A stretch of DNA of 64,000 nucleotides from Micromonospora antibiotica (GCF_017599305.1 NZ_JAGFWR010000006.1:265932-329931), one strand, 5' to 3'. Positions 28,924 through 38,592 are shown, numbered from the stretch's first letter. The notes: generated by a model not told the origin, from the letters alone. Made by a program: numbers and translations.

Positions 28924-29266
28924 GGCCGCCCTTAGCTCGCTGCTCCGCGTGCCTGGCCCGCGACGTGGTCGGCGCTGCCTGGCACACCACTACCGGCGGG
29001 ATGGCGTGATGGTCTGACCGTGCGACGTGCCCACCGGTCGATTGTCCACCATCCCCGCCGGTGCTGCCACTCAGGAAGATCACTGGAGCGGCGGGAGACC
29101 GGGTGGACGTACAACGTCAGTGGCGCGCACCCGGTGCCGGCGTCTGGCTCGTCCGGGGTGCGTAGTCGTTCCCGACGGGCGACAGACCGGGCAGGTCGGC
29201 CCGAAGTACGGGCAGACCCCGGGTCGACGTCTTCCGCCCCGGCCGTCGCCCTGCTGGACTCGACAG
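28924..29266. other. Intergenic region, divergent promoters expected
   Basis: About 340 bp between the SARP and a small + strand gene. I see no gene with plausible codon use and no clear hairpin. Open frames here have the Arg/Pro/Ser composition of shadow frames. Confidence 0.4.
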
Positions 29267-29644
29267 GTGTCGGTCGATCCTCGCCCACCGGCGAACTCGT
29301 TCGCCGGTGAGCTTCTGCTCACCCTGGCCCGCGAGGGGCGGTTCGTGCTGGACGCGGCGCGGGCCGACCAGGCGATAGCCGAGCTGGAAAGCACGCTCTC
29401 CACCGTGCGGGCCCGGCTGCGCATCCTGCGGATCTGGCGACACGCGCCGCCCCAGCGGGTGGACGAGATCCCCGACGAACTCGCCCTGGACGTCGTCGAG
29501 GCCATCTTCGCCGACCAGCTCGCGCCGGGCCGGCTGGAGTTGGCCGCCGCGGAGATCCCCAAGTACATCGAGGCGCTGCGCCGGGCCCGGGTGGTGCCGC
29601 CCGAGGCGGACCGGCTCACCAGCCGCTGGGGGCCGCGACCGTGA
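29267..29644 (+). CDS. Small helical hypothetical protein
   Basis: A 125-residue protein that I do not recognise. It is mostly helical: a leading helix (FAGELLLTLAREGRFVLDAA), a second helix with leucine spacing (AIAELESTLSTVRARLRIL) and two more C-terminal helices. The composition is that of a real actinobacterial protein. The start is chosen as GTG 29267, but there is no clear Shine-Dalgarno and the frame is open upstream. It lies 99 bp before the LuxR-type gene, in the same direction, so it may share its transcript. Confidence 0.5.
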   Translation: MSVDPRPPANSFAGELLLTLAREGRFVLDAARADQAIAELESTLSTVRARLRILRIWRHAPPQRVDEIPDELALDVVEAIFADQLAPGRLELAAAEIPKYIEALRRARVVPPEADRLTSRWGPRP

Positions 29645-29743
29645 ACCTTCACGTGCCGGGGAGCAGCCGTGAAGGTGGCGTGGAGATTCTCTGAAGGGTC
29701 GTCGCGCAGACTTTCGCCGCAGCCATCAGAGGCGGAGGTTCCG

Positions 29744-30367
29744 GTGGAGAAGGTACGACTTGTTCTGCAGGCGTCAGATCCGTTCAGCTACGCGGGTCTC
29801 GACAGCTTCCTGCGATCCTGCCCGGCGATCGAGGTGTTGCCGGTCGAGGATCGTGCGGATGCGCAGGTGGTGGTGTTCGGTTGCGAGCAGCTGACCGTGG
29901 ACGTGGTGGCGACGCTGCGACGCTCGGCGGCGCAAGCGGGTCTGCCCGTGGTCCTCGTACTCCGCACGATCACCGAGGGTGAGCTGCTGATGGCGGTGGA
30001 GAGCCGGGTGGTGGCCATCCTGCCGCGGGCGACGGTCACCGCCGAACGGTTGGCCGCCAGTGTGCTGACCGCGGCCAACGGCGGCGGCGTCATGCCGGCG
30101 AACCTGGTCGGTGAGCTGCTCAAGCACATCGAGCGACTCCAGCGTGAGGTGCTGGCCCCGAACGGCCTGAGCTCCTCCGGCCTCACGCCCCGCGAGGTCG
30201 ACGTGCTGCGGCTGATGGCGGACGGGCTCGACACCGGCGAGATCGCCGGCAGGCTCTGCTACTCCGAGCGGACCGTCAAGAACGTCATCTACGGCGTCAC
30301 CCATCGGCTGAGGCTGCGCAGCCGATCCCACGCGGTGGCGTACGCGCTGCGCAGCGGCATGATCTGA
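29744..30367 (+). CDS. LuxR-family response-regulator-like protein, atypical receiver
   Basis: A 207-residue protein. The C-terminal 65 residues are a clear LuxR/FixJ helix-turn-helix (LTPREVDVLRLMADGLDTGE, then ERTVKNVIYGVTHRLRLRSR). The N-terminal 120 residues follow the alternating beta/alpha order of a receiver domain, but the strand that should end in the phospho-acceptor Asp reads VVVFGCEQLTV, with no Asp there. Activity is therefore probably not controlled by phosphorylation. GTG 29744 has a strong SD (GGCGGAGG, 29731-29738); a GTG at 29669 would add 25 residues of poor quality. No histidine kinase gene is adjacent. Confidence 0.85.
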   Translation: MEKVRLVLQASDPFSYAGLDSFLRSCPAIEVLPVEDRADAQVVVFGCEQLTVDVVATLRRSAAQAGLPVVLVLRTITEGELLMAVESRVVAILPRATVTAERLAASVLTAANGGGVMPANLVGELLKHIERLQREVLAPNGLSSSGLTPREVDVLRLMADGLDTGEIAGRLCYSERTVKNVIYGVTHRLRLRSRSHAVAYALRSGMI

Positions 30368-30747
30368 GCCGCGCGACAGCAACGGCCGGTTCGGCATGTC
30401 GTCTGCGGCGACCGCCGCCCATCGCGCCCTCGGGACCGACCGTGACCTGCCGTCGCCCTGGCCGATATCGCCCCGGCCCAGGCCGTGCCGCTGGTCGGCG
30501 CACACACTGCCGCTGCCCATCCGCCACTTCGACGCCGGACGGGCTGCCGGCGCGCTGCGCCGGTGTGGTCACGCCGCCCGCGTGCACCCGGTCCACCGCT
30601 GCATCCGGTACGCCACCGCGCCTGCCCCGCCAGTACCTTCACCTTCTGCCGCAGCGGTGTCCGCCGACGAGACTGCGTAACTGTCGACACACTCCCAGAC
30701 ACGCCCGCTGCCTCGATCGACAGTGTTGTTCCGGTGCCGCTGCCCGG
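30368..30747. other. Intergenic region without recognisable gene
   Basis: About 380 bp between the LuxR-type gene and the convergent cold-shock gene. The frames here are Arg/Ala/Pro-rich and look like noise. I see no hairpin with a T-run and no RNA gene. Confidence 0.4.
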
Positions 30748-30984
30748 TCAGAGGGTGGTGACTTCGACAGCTCGGGCGGGGTAGCCGTCCTGGCCTGGGA
30801 CTTCGTAGTGGCATCGCACTCGCCGACCCGGAGTCAGGCTTCGATACTCGGTGGGACCTGCAACGATGTGGCTGAAGTGCACCCAGACGGTCAGCTCAGC
30901 GTGATCGAGGGCGATGGTTCCCCAGCCCTCTTCGAGGTGCCAAATTTCCACCACGCCAGTGTCCTGCAGGCTCTGATCACTCAC
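30748..30984 (-). CDS. Cold-shock-domain-like small protein
   Basis: About 78 residues. The sequence GVVEIWHLEEGWGTIALD, then VWVHFSHIV and RRVRCHYEVPGQDGYPARA follows the cold-shock domain pattern (GxVKWF...GxGFI, VFVHFS, and the G-x-V-x-F...A-x-x-V ending). In related actinobacterial proteins the second RNP motif is likewise HFS. The usual KWF aromatic is replaced by EIWH. A nucleic-acid-binding role follows from the family. The start is uncertain: GTG 30984 gives a tidy domain, but the frame stays open to 31170 and no SD is visible. Confidence 0.6.
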   Translation of the reverse strand: MSDQSLQDTGVVEIWHLEEGWGTIALDHAELTVWVHFSHIVAGPTEYRSLTPGRRVRCHYEVPGQDGYPARAVEVTTL

Positions 30985-31207
30985 GATTATCAGACTATTG
31001 GCTGGGCGGAGGCCGGGCACGAAACTGCCGCGCCCGGCCTCCGACGGTGACTTTGGGCCACACCCAGGTGATGACCCAGTTCCCTTGCGCAGTGAGTGTG
31101 CCGTTGCCGCCGCTGCCCTGGTTGTGCCGGAAGGCGAACGTGATGAGAGTGCCGTTCTGGGTGAGGGCACGGCGTCCGGTCGGGGTCACCCCGGCGCAGG
31201 CCCGCCG

Positions 31208-31987
31208 TCAATCCCGCACGTGCAGGTTGAAACCCCCGCGCCCAGGAGCCTCCAGGCCCTCCTTCAATCGTAGTGACGGAATCTCGTAGTCACCGGAGTT
31301 CTGCCGCCGGAACGCGATGGGCGCTGTCGTCTCCAGCGTCAGCAATCGTTGCTTCCACCTTTTCGTCACGTCCTCGAATTCTCCGTCGGACATCCTGACG
31401 GCGTCATACAACACGAATGGCGGTAGCACCTCCATGCCCGGGTAGTAGAGGATCCCGTGGTGGATCGGGAACAGCAGATCCCCGATGGGGCCGTTGATCC
31501 CGCGATCGGTGTAGTGCGACTGTGGGCCGCCCACGGTCACCGAGAGGATCGCCCGCCGCCCGAGCAGGATTCCCTCGCCGTAACGCTCGCCGTAGCGGGT
31601 CTCGTCGTGCACGCCCACGCCGTAGGCGAAGTGGAAAGAGAACACCCGGTCCACCCAGCCCTTGAGGATGGCCGGCATCGTGTACCACCACAACGGGAAC
31701 TGGAAGATCACCGTGTCGGCCCAGAGCAGCTTCTCCTGCTCGGCTGTCACGTCGGGGGTGAGTGCGCCGGCGTCGTACGCCCCACCCGAACTCGGTACCA
31801 CCCGTAGCGGGCTCGTGGCGTACCCGCCGAAGTCGGCTGCGTCCACGACGGCCTTCCAGTTCATCGCGTACAGGTCACTCACCCGCACCTCGTGACCGGC
31901 GGCCTCAAGAGTGGACACCGCGACATCCTTCAGCGAGCCGTTCAGCGAACGCGGCTCCGGATGGGCGTACACGATGAGCGTTTTCAT
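31208..31987 (-). CDS. Flavodoxin-fold NAD(P)H dehydrogenase (quinone)-like oxidoreductase
   Basis: A 259-residue protein with the Flavodoxin_2 (NQO1/MdaB-like) pattern: N-terminal KTLIVYAHPEPRSLNGSL for FMN/FAD phosphate binding, then ADTVIFQFPLWWYTMPAILKGWVDRVF, the isoalloxazine contact segment (positions 31630-31710). These soluble enzymes reduce quinones or other electrophiles with NAD(P)H. ATG 31987 is preferred because AAGGGA lies 8 bases upstream and it precedes the fold; the frame is open further. The gene is divergent from an XRE regulator at 32132, a common repressor/target arrangement. Confidence 0.88.
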   Translation of the reverse strand: MKTLIVYAHPEPRSLNGSLKDVAVSTLEAAGHEVRVSDLYAMNWKAVVDAADFGGYATSPLRVVPSSGGAYDAGALTPDVTAEQEKLLWADTVIFQFPLWWYTMPAILKGWVDRVFSFHFAYGVGVHDETRYGERYGEGILLGRRAILSVTVGGPQSHYTDRGINGPIGDLLFPIHHGILYYPGMEVLPPFVLYDAVRMSDGEFEDVTKRWKQRLLTLETTAPIAFRRQNSGDYEIPSLRLKEGLEAPGRGGFNLHVRD

Positions 31988-32131
31988 GGCTGATCCCTTC
32001 GACGACGTGGGTCGCCACCGATACTCGACGGCCGGGACCGCCCCGTTCAGGGGCCCGAGTTCCGTCGGACCGGACTTCCTGGTACCGGCAGGACCACCCG
32101 CACACGGGTCACCCGAGCGATACTGGAGGCC

Positions 32132-32983
32132 ATGGACGATCTCGCGGGCTTCCTGCGTATCCGGCGCTCCCGGGTCGACCCGTCCGTCGCCGGCATCCCG
32201 ACCGACAGCCGGCGTCGCGTCGAGGGTTTGCGTCGCGAAGAGGTCGCTCATCTGTCCGGGGTCAGCGTCGACTACTACGTACGCCTGGAGCAGGGCCGCG
32301 CCACCCAACCCTCGGAACAGGTCCTCGACGCGCTCGCCCGCGTCCTCGGACTCGACGAGACCGAACGCGGTCACCTGCACCGGCTGGCCCGGCAACGCCG
32401 CCGTCGCACCAGGTCACCCAGCAGTCGCCCCCGAGCGGACCTGCTGCGGGTACTCGACCTGATCATCGACGCCCCCGCCCTGATCGTGGACCACCGGATG
32501 GACGTGGTCGCCGGCAATCGCCTCGCCGGACTTCTCTACGGTCGAAACGCGACGGGCCTGAACACCGCCCGGCACATCTTCCTCGAAGAGACCGAACGTG
32601 GCCTCTATGCAGAATGGGAGAAATGCACCCTCGACGTGGTCGGGCACCTTCGCCTGGCCGCCGGCAGATACCCCGATGATCCCCGCCTGGCCTCGCTCAT
32701 CGGCGAACTGTCGATGGGCAGCGAGCGCTTCCGTCGTCTCTGGGCCCGTGCCGACGTACGCGCCCGCACGCACGGACGCAAGGCCTACCGGCATCCGCTG
32801 GTCGGGCTGCTCGAACTGCACCAGGAGAACTTCGCCCTGCCGGATGAATCGGGCATCGAACTGATAGTCCTGTCGGCGCCGCCGGAAAGCCCCGCCGAAG
32901 ACGGGCTGCGCCTGCTGGCCTCACTCAACGACGGCGGGAACACCCCGGGGAAAGGACTGCGGGTCACCAACTACTCGTCATGA
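32132..32983 (+). CDS. XRE-family regulator with MmyB-like ligand domain
   Basis: A 283-residue protein. Residues 5-85 are a Cro/C1-type helix-turn-helix (RRVEGLRREEVAHLSGVSVD, YYVRLEQGRATQPSEQVL). Residues 105-270 match the MmyB-like ligand-binding region (VLDLIIDAPALIVDHRMDVV, then GNRLAGLLYG). Start ATG 32132 has CTGGAGG 6 bases upstream. It is divergent from the NAD(P)H oxidoreductase gene with 144 bp between them, so it probably controls that gene, as is usual for this pair in actinomycetes. Confidence 0.9.
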   Translation: MDDLAGFLRIRRSRVDPSVAGIPTDSRRRVEGLRREEVAHLSGVSVDYYVRLEQGRATQPSEQVLDALARVLGLDETERGHLHRLARQRRRRTRSPSSRPRADLLRVLDLIIDAPALIVDHRMDVVAGNRLAGLLYGRNATGLNTARHIFLEETERGLYAEWEKCTLDVVGHLRLAAGRYPDDPRLASLIGELSMGSERFRRLWARADVRARTHGRKAYRHPLVGLLELHQENFALPDESGIELIVLSAPPESPAEDGLRLLASLNDGGNTPGKGLRVTNYSS

Positions 32984-33332
32984 GCCGTGCGCCCATCTGC
33001 CACCGGGCACGCATCGCCGGGCCAATTGTCGCGCAGCTGACCATGCGCTGGAACGCACAGTTCGTCGTGATCCCTGCCGGGGCGGTGCCGTCGGTGGTGC
33101 CGGGCGCGCAGGAGGTGCGTGCCGTGCGCGATCCGGGTCGTTCGGGGGCGACGTCGATGTGGACACCGGTTCGTGATCCAGCCCGGGCGACCCGGGTGGG
33201 TCGCCACCGGAGGTGAGACCGAGCCGAAAACCTACGCGGTACCGCTACCGCTGCTGACTCTGGTGAGCTGGCAGGGCCTTCGGTAGCGTCAAACGCACCC
33301 GTCCGCCGTCATCGATTGGGGATGCTGCCTTC
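32984..33332. other. Intergenic region without recognisable gene
   Basis: About 350 bp between the XRE regulator and the helical protein. No frame here has protein-like composition and I see no clear promoter or hairpin. Confidence 0.4.
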
Positions 33333-33860
33333 GTGTCACAGGTTGAGAAGATCACTGGTGAGCTCCGCGCCCTGATGGCCGGAGTCGAGCGGGCGCAGGG
33401 GTTGACGGCCGCTGCCGACCGGCAGGCGCAGGAGGTGGCATTACGTGCCACGAGCGCCGGCTTCCTCGCCGTCGCCGCAGGCGTCGCCCGGATACGCACC
33501 GCGATCACCGACGTCCAGGGCACCCTGGGACGGCTGGGAGGATCGATCGGTGAGGCGACGAAAGCCGCCGCCGCCGTACCCCAACAGGCCACCCCGCAGG
33601 AGACGGTCGCCGCACTGACGCCCGTGCAGAGCGCCATCGGCGCCGCCCGCGACGCGGCGGGCGGCGTCATCACCCAGATCGGGGAGGCACAGCAGCTCGT
33701 CACCACGATCCTCCAGGGCGGCCAACCCGGACCGCTGCTACAGGCCCTCGACGGCATCAAGCAGGTCCTGATGCAGGTCGTCGCCCGCACCAACGGTGCA
33801 CGACAGGCCACCGAGGCGGCGATCGCCGAGGCACAGCGGGTGGGATCAGCGGGAAACTGA
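33333..33860 (+). CDS. Helical hypothetical protein of Micromonosporaceae type (DUF6244-like)
   Basis: A 175-residue Ala/Gln/Thr-rich protein that looks entirely helical (VEKITGELRALMAGVERAQG to ATEAAIAEAQRV). It lacks a signal peptide or membrane segment. Short helical proteins of this composition recur in Micromonosporaceae genomes, and the resemblance to DUF6244 is from memory, unverified. Start is GTG 33333. It ends 12 bp before the convergent Nudix gene. The heptad-like spacing suggests a coiled coil similar to WXG100 chaperone-free partners, but no WXG motif is present. Confidence 0.6.
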   Translation: MSQVEKITGELRALMAGVERAQGLTAAADRQAQEVALRATSAGFLAVAAGVARIRTAITDVQGTLGRLGGSIGEATKAAAAVPQQATPQETVAALTPVQSAIGAARDAAGGVITQIGEAQQLVTTILQGGQPGPLLQALDGIKQVLMQVVARTNGARQATEAAIAEAQRVGSAGN

Positions 33861-33872
33861 CGGGGCTGGAGG

Positions 33873-34355
33873 TCAGTGCGTGCGGAAGCCGTTCTCCAGG
33901 TCGAGCATGGTGCCCTCGGCCTTGGCACGCAGCGCCGCGACGACCCGGCGTGCCAGCAGCTCAGGCATGCGCTCCCGGATCTGCTCCTCGGTGCACCAGG
34001 CCCAACTGCGCAGCTCGTCCGGGGGCAGGAGGATGTCGGCCGTGCCCACCTCATCGAGGGTGCCGCCGTCGTAGACGAACATCATGCCCTCGGTGCGGTC
34101 CGGCCGAGGGGGCACCCAGTCGGTCACCAGCAGCCGACCAGGCACCACCGCCCTGCCCAGTTCCTCCTTCACCTCACGGGCCGCCGCCTGCCGAGGAGAC
34201 TCGTCCGCGTCGACGCACCCGCCGACGATCTCCCAGTAGTCCTTGTAGACGGGCTCGACCAGCAACGCCCGCCCGGCAGCGTCGGTGATCAGAACTGCCG
34301 CGCCCATCCGCTTACGGGGAAGCGTCGCCGTGTAGTCGCCGGATGGTGTGCTCAC
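33873..34355 (-). CDS. Nudix hydrolase
   Basis: A 160-residue protein carrying a full Nudix box: G-C-V-D-A-D-E then seven residues and REVKEELG, matching GX5EX7REUXEEXGU. It is preceded by the strand AAVLITDAAGRALLVEPVY. Nudix enzymes hydrolyse nucleoside diphosphate derivatives; the substrate here cannot be read from sequence. GTG 34355 is the start. It stands alone between a convergent gene and the secreted protein gene upstream. Confidence 0.92.
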   Translation of the reverse strand: MSTPSGDYTATLPRKRMGAAVLITDAAGRALLVEPVYKDYWEIVGGCVDADESPRQAAAREVKEELGRAVVPGRLLVTDWVPPRPDRTEGMMFVYDGGTLDEVGTADILLPPDELRSWAWCTEEQIRERMPELLARRVVAALRAKAEGTMLDLENGFRTH

Positions 34356-34503
34356 CTTCGCAGGCTACCCGCGCCAGCGGCCCCGACATGTCACCTTGGA
34401 CCGTCCTGGACGGCTGACGAGTCGCGGACGAGATCGCAGCAGACCGTCCATCCTCGCCACCGTGAGCGCCCGCTGCCCGGCCGCCCGGTCGAGGCTGGAC
34501 CCG

Positions 34504-35715
34504 CTATGTGGCGCTCCGGTTAGTCCAGTTCCACCAACTCCCGTTCCACCACCGACTCCACAGATTGCCGCTGGTGTCGAGCACGAAGAGCGCCGGCCGG
34601 CTTGAATCCTGCGGCGCGACCACGGCGGAGCCACCCCCCGCCGGCCGGAACGGAGGGTTCTGGTCACTCCAGTACCAGTTCGACCCGTCCCAGTAGTTGA
34701 TCCACAACCCGCCCTCATCAGTACGGTAAAAGGAGAACGGGGAGCTGCCATCGACCGAGAGGACACCGAGCGGGGCGGTCACCAGCGTCTCCCCGGGAGG
34801 TGAGCCCAAATTGTGCCACTGCCATCCGGCCCCGGACCGCCAGCGCAGCCAGGCGTTACGGTCGGAGCCGAGGACGAAGAGGTACGGGCGGGCATCCGGC
34901 ACCACCTGGATCGCATTCCGCGCACCGAACGCGTTACTGCCGGAGTCGAGGTTGACGCCGGGGTTCCCCAGGTCGTTCCAGATCGCGGCCCGACCGTCGA
35001 CCCGGGCACTCCAGAGGTGTCCGTCGTTGCCGACGACGTAGACCTGCGGGGTGCCCCCCTCCAGCAGCACGCCGAGCGGCCCGTAGGCGGAGACGCCGTC
35101 GGGGGGTGAGCCGAGGTTGGCCCAGGACCACACCGAACCGTTCCACCAGTTCACCCAGGTCGCCTCGTCGCCGTCGCTGCGCACGAAGACGTACGGGCTG
35201 CTGCCGCCTACGGCGACGGCGGCGAAGCTCGGCCAACTCACGAAGTTCGCACCAGGCGGCGCACCCTGGTTGCGCCACTGCCAGGTGGAGGACGACCGCC
35301 ACAGGCTCCAGAGGTTGCCGTCGGTGCCGAGGACAAAGGCGTACGGCCGGCCGAAGTTGTCGACGATGGTCACCCCGACCGGCATCCGGATCCCGACCCC
35401 CGGCGGTGTGCCCATGTTGGACCAGTTCCACCCCTCGGTCTGGTCCTGCCAGTTGATCCAGAGGTTCCCGTCGGTGCCGATGCTGAAGACGTACGGATAC
35501 CGGTCACCCACGGCGACCGTGCCGACGATGTTCCGCACCGGGGGTGGGGTGATGGTAGCGGCGGACCTGGTGAGGAGCTGACCGCCGGCGACCGGTCGCG
35601 TCGCCTCCCGTTCCGGCTCGGCCGCTGCGGCCGTCGGGGTCGTGCCCATCGTGACGGCCAACGCGACGGTCGCGACCGTCGCCAGCATCCGGCGGACCAA
35701 GGTGCTGCCTCTCAT
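34504..35715 (-). CDS. Secreted beta-propeller-like (PLL-type lectin fold) protein
   Basis: A 403-residue protein with a Sec signal peptide (RRMLATVATVALAVTMGTTPTAAAA, cleavage likely near residue 32). The mature part has seven repeats of about 48 residues, each with a blade such as DGNLWSLWRSSSTWQWRNQG followed by a PPG loop. The W-x-W-x-N-x-G spacing recalls PLL-type and tectonin-like propellers that bind sugars. There are no catalytic residues. Start ATG 35715 follows GAGAGGA. A role in binding extracellular glycans is inferred; it is a single-gene unit. Confidence 0.82.
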   Translation of the reverse strand: MRGSTLVRRMLATVATVALAVTMGTTPTAAAAEPEREATRPVAGGQLLTRSAATITPPPVRNIVGTVAVGDRYPYVFSIGTDGNLWINWQDQTEGWNWSNMGTPPGVGIRMPVGVTIVDNFGRPYAFVLGTDGNLWSLWRSSSTWQWRNQGAPPGANFVSWPSFAAVAVGGSSPYVFVRSDGDEATWVNWWNGSVWSWANLGSPPDGVSAYGPLGVLLEGGTPQVYVVGNDGHLWSARVDGRAAIWNDLGNPGVNLDSGSNAFGARNAIQVVPDARPYLFVLGSDRNAWLRWRSGAGWQWHNLGSPPGETLVTAPLGVLSVDGSSPFSFYRTDEGGLWINYWDGSNWYWSDQNPPFRPAGGGSAVVAPQDSSRPALFVLDTSGNLWSRWWNGSWWNWTNRSAT

Positions 35716-36102
35716 TGTGTCCTCTCGTGGCAGGAGCGATGCATTGAATCATGAGGATCGCTCGCGTAGCCACAGTCGAGAAGCCGATCCGGTCGACTTC
35801 CCGACCCAGGATCCACCGGCCCCTGAGCACGCACGGCCACCTGAACTCACTTCGCGAGCCGACGCACACCTGACCATCGTGTTCGCCGCCTGGCCGCATC
35901 GCGCTGGACCGCCCGCCGCTGCCGCACCATCACTGCCGCCGACCCCTACCAGCCGAACTCCGTACCACTCTCGGGGCCAGCCACAGCACGTGCGACACAC
36001 CCGATCAGCCCACATCCCCAACGCTCTGTGGTCAGCAGTACACAACTGACGCACTCGCGGCGCTCGTCGGGAGCACCGGTCGCTACCTCGCCGTGGGTGG
36101 GT
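35716..36102. other. Intergenic region without recognisable gene
   Basis: About 390 bp. It contains the promoter of the secreted protein gene (minus strand) and the 3' flank of the XRE-NB-ARC gene. The base composition is less GC-rich than its neighbours. No protein-like frame and no strong hairpin is seen. Confidence 0.4.
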
Positions 36103-38592
36103 TCACACCTCAACGGACACGGTCGGAGGGCGTGTCGTCGAATGTCGCGACGTGGGTCCGGTGCCATGGGCGGTGACTTTGGTCCGGACGCTACCGGCGC
36201 TGGGATGATCGAGGCCGGTAAGTAGTTCGAGGGCCTTGTGCCACGACCGTGAGGCGTTGACGCTGTCGCCCATGTCGTGCTGGGTGTCGCCGAGGTGGTC
36301 GAGTGCCTCCGCCTCGCTGAACTGGTCGCCCAACTCCCGGTGCACGTCCACCGCCTGCTCGTAGCAGACGACGGCTTGGGCGTGCTGGCCGAGGTGGTGG
36401 TGGATGTGGCCGAGGCTGTCCAGGGTCATTCCCTGACCGGCCCGGTCGTTGAGCTCTCGCAGGAGGACGAGGGCTCGTTCGCAGTAGACCAGGGCCTGTG
36501 CGTGGTCGCGGAGCAGGGTGAGGTGCCAGCCGATCGCGTTGTGGCATCTGGCCTGCCCGAGCCGGTGGCCGGTTTCGCGGTACAGGTCAAGGGCTCGGTG
36601 GTCGTGTCGGAGAGCCTGCTTCAGGTCACCCCGTCGCTCACACGTGATGGACAGGGTGTTGTGGATGTGGGCCTGTTCAGTGCGGTCACCGGCCAGGACG
36701 GCGAGATCCAGGCCGCGATGGAGCTGGGTGTCGGCGTCGTCGAACCGGTACAGCCGCGTGTACGCGCGGCCGAGCTGGCGGTGGGCGCGCGCCTCCATGA
36801 CCCGATCGGCCACCCGGGCTGCGGCCGCGATCGCGGTTCGCCAGATCACCAGCCCGTCGTGCCAGTGCCCCCGACGGTCCAGGAAGACCGTTACAGCCTG
36901 GGCGAGTTGTCCGACCTGTGCCTCCCGGCCGGTGGTGGCGTGGTCGATGATGTTGAGCAGGACAGCGCGTTCACTGGTGAACCAGTCGAGTGCGCGCTGG
37001 TAGTCGGTGAACTGTTCCGGTACGGTCCCCTCGGCCGGCGGGGCCGGCTCGGTGTGGTCCGTCGCGGGGTCCAGCAGCTGATTGGCGTTGTACGCCGTGT
37101 GCAGGTAGTGGTCGAAGATCCGGCCGATGGCCGCCCGCCGGTCCGATTCGGATTCGGTGGACCGGGCCAGGTGCGCGGCGTAGTCACGCATCAGGTCGTG
37201 CCAGGTGTGCCGGCCGGGATGACGCTCGGCGGTGAGGCTCGCCGAGATCAGTTCGAGCAGTGACGACCGTGCCTCGGGGAGGGGAACGGCGGCGAGGCTG
37301 CCCGCGGCCGCGACGGTGACATCCGGACCCGGGTGGAGGCTCAGCAGCCGGAACAGGCGGGCCGCCGGTGGGGTCAGTGCCTGATAGGACCAGGAGAACA
37401 CTGCCCGGACGTCGGTTTGCGGGTCGCCGTCCCCGAAGACGTCCAACCGGCCCGGTACGTCTGCCAGTTCCCGGACCACGGCGGCCAGCGGCAGCTCCAG
37501 GTACATCGCTGCGCGGGCGGCGACCACGGCCAGTGCCAGTGGTAGCCGAGCGCAGCGGTCGACGATCTCGTCGACCGCTGTGGGTTCGGCGGTGACCCGG
37601 TCGAGGCCGAGCCGGTCGGTCAGCGCATCCTGGGCCTCCACGGTGGTGAACAGGTCCAGCATGAGCGGGTGAGCACCCTCGACGGCCACCAGGCTGGAGA
37701 GCCGGTTGCGACTGGTGATCACGACCAGGCAGCCGGGTGCGGCGGGCAACAACGGACGCACCTGGACGGCGTCGCGGGCGTTGTCCAACACGATCAGCAT
37801 GCGCTTATCGGCGAGCAGACTGCGGTAGAGCGCCGCCTGGGCGTCCAGATCGGCGGGGATCCGGCTTGGCGGCACCTCAAGGGCGTCGAGGAGACGACGG
37901 ACCGCCTCGGCCGGGTCCACCGCCCGGCCGCCGGGGTCGAAGCCACGCAGGTCCACGTACAACTGCCCGTCACGGAACCGGCCGGCTACCCGGTGCGCCC
38001 AGCACACGGCCAACGTGGTCTTGCCCACCCCCGCCGTGCCACCGATGGCGACGATCACCACCGTGCCGGCGCGGGCGCTCATCTCGGCCAGGGCGTCCAG
38101 CGTCGCCAGCTCGTGGGCGCGACCCGTGAAGTGGCGCACCGCCAACGGAAGCTGTCGGGGAACCGGCATGCCGCCCGGGTAGTCGGCACCGCCGCCGCCG
38201 GGATCCGCTGGCGCGGCGGACTTCTCGCTGAAGGCGTACTCCAGCAGGGTGTATCGGGGGCGCCAGTGCTCTTCGATGCCGGTTGCCACCGACAGCCGGT
38301 CCAGCCGGCCGTGCTCGTCGGCGTACCGGTGGCAGTTGGTGACCAGGCCCCTGATCAGTTCCCAGTCGGGAAGTCGCCGGATCTGGCCATTCAGCACGGC
38401 CGCGAGCTGAGTCTTACCGCGCCCGAGCTGCAGCTCCAAGGCCCGCAGACTCGGTCCACCGGCCTGCCTCCGCAGGCTCCGTAGATCATCACACAATCGC
38501 CGCAGGAGCTGCGGGGCGGATTCAGCGGCCAACTGTGGGCCTCCGGTGTGTACGCCGCCGTCCGCTCTTTCCCACGGACAGCGCGCATTCAC
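36103..38592 (-). CDS. XRE-type HTH / NB-ARC / TPR regulator
   Basis: An 829-residue protein. Residues 20-120 form a helix-turn-helix region (LCDDLRSLRRQAGGPSLRAL), residues 160-420 an NB-ARC ATPase with P-loop GGTAGVGKTTLA, Walker B ADKRMLIVLDN and GLPLA-type RLPLALAVVAA, and residues 560-800 TPR repeats. This is the actinobacterial AfsR-like regulator in which a Cro-type HTH replaces the SARP winged helix. It lies at the left border of the biosynthetic region, in opposite direction to the SARP remnant. GTG 38592 is used; GTG 38553 is an alternative. Confidence 0.87.
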   Translation of the reverse strand: MNARCPWERADGGVHTGGPQLAAESAPQLLRRLCDDLRSLRRQAGGPSLRALELQLGRGKTQLAAVLNGQIRRLPDWELIRGLVTNCHRYADEHGRLDRLSVATGIEEHWRPRYTLLEYAFSEKSAAPADPGGGGADYPGGMPVPRQLPLAVRHFTGRAHELATLDALAEMSARAGTVVIVAIGGTAGVGKTTLAVCWAHRVAGRFRDGQLYVDLRGFDPGGRAVDPAEAVRRLLDALEVPPSRIPADLDAQAALYRSLLADKRMLIVLDNARDAVQVRPLLPAAPGCLVVITSRNRLSSLVAVEGAHPLMLDLFTTVEAQDALTDRLGLDRVTAEPTAVDEIVDRCARLPLALAVVAARAAMYLELPLAAVVRELADVPGRLDVFGDGDPQTDVRAVFSWSYQALTPPAARLFRLLSLHPGPDVTVAAAGSLAAVPLPEARSSLLELISASLTAERHPGRHTWHDLMRDYAAHLARSTESESDRRAAIGRIFDHYLHTAYNANQLLDPATDHTEPAPPAEGTVPEQFTDYQRALDWFTSERAVLLNIIDHATTGREAQVGQLAQAVTVFLDRRGHWHDGLVIWRTAIAAAARVADRVMEARAHRQLGRAYTRLYRFDDADTQLHRGLDLAVLAGDRTEQAHIHNTLSITCERRGDLKQALRHDHRALDLYRETGHRLGQARCHNAIGWHLTLLRDHAQALVYCERALVLLRELNDRAGQGMTLDSLGHIHHHLGQHAQAVVCYEQAVDVHRELGDQFSEAEALDHLGDTQHDMGDSVNASRSWHKALELLTGLDHPSAGSVRTKVTAHGTGPTSRHSTTRPPTVSVEV

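Noticed and set aside
30995..31189. Minus-strand frame of 64 codons with a beta-rich stretch (TLITFAFRHNQGSGGN)
   Set aside because: The stretch is protein-like but too short, has no clear start signal and resembles no family; it may be a gene fragment but cannot be supported.
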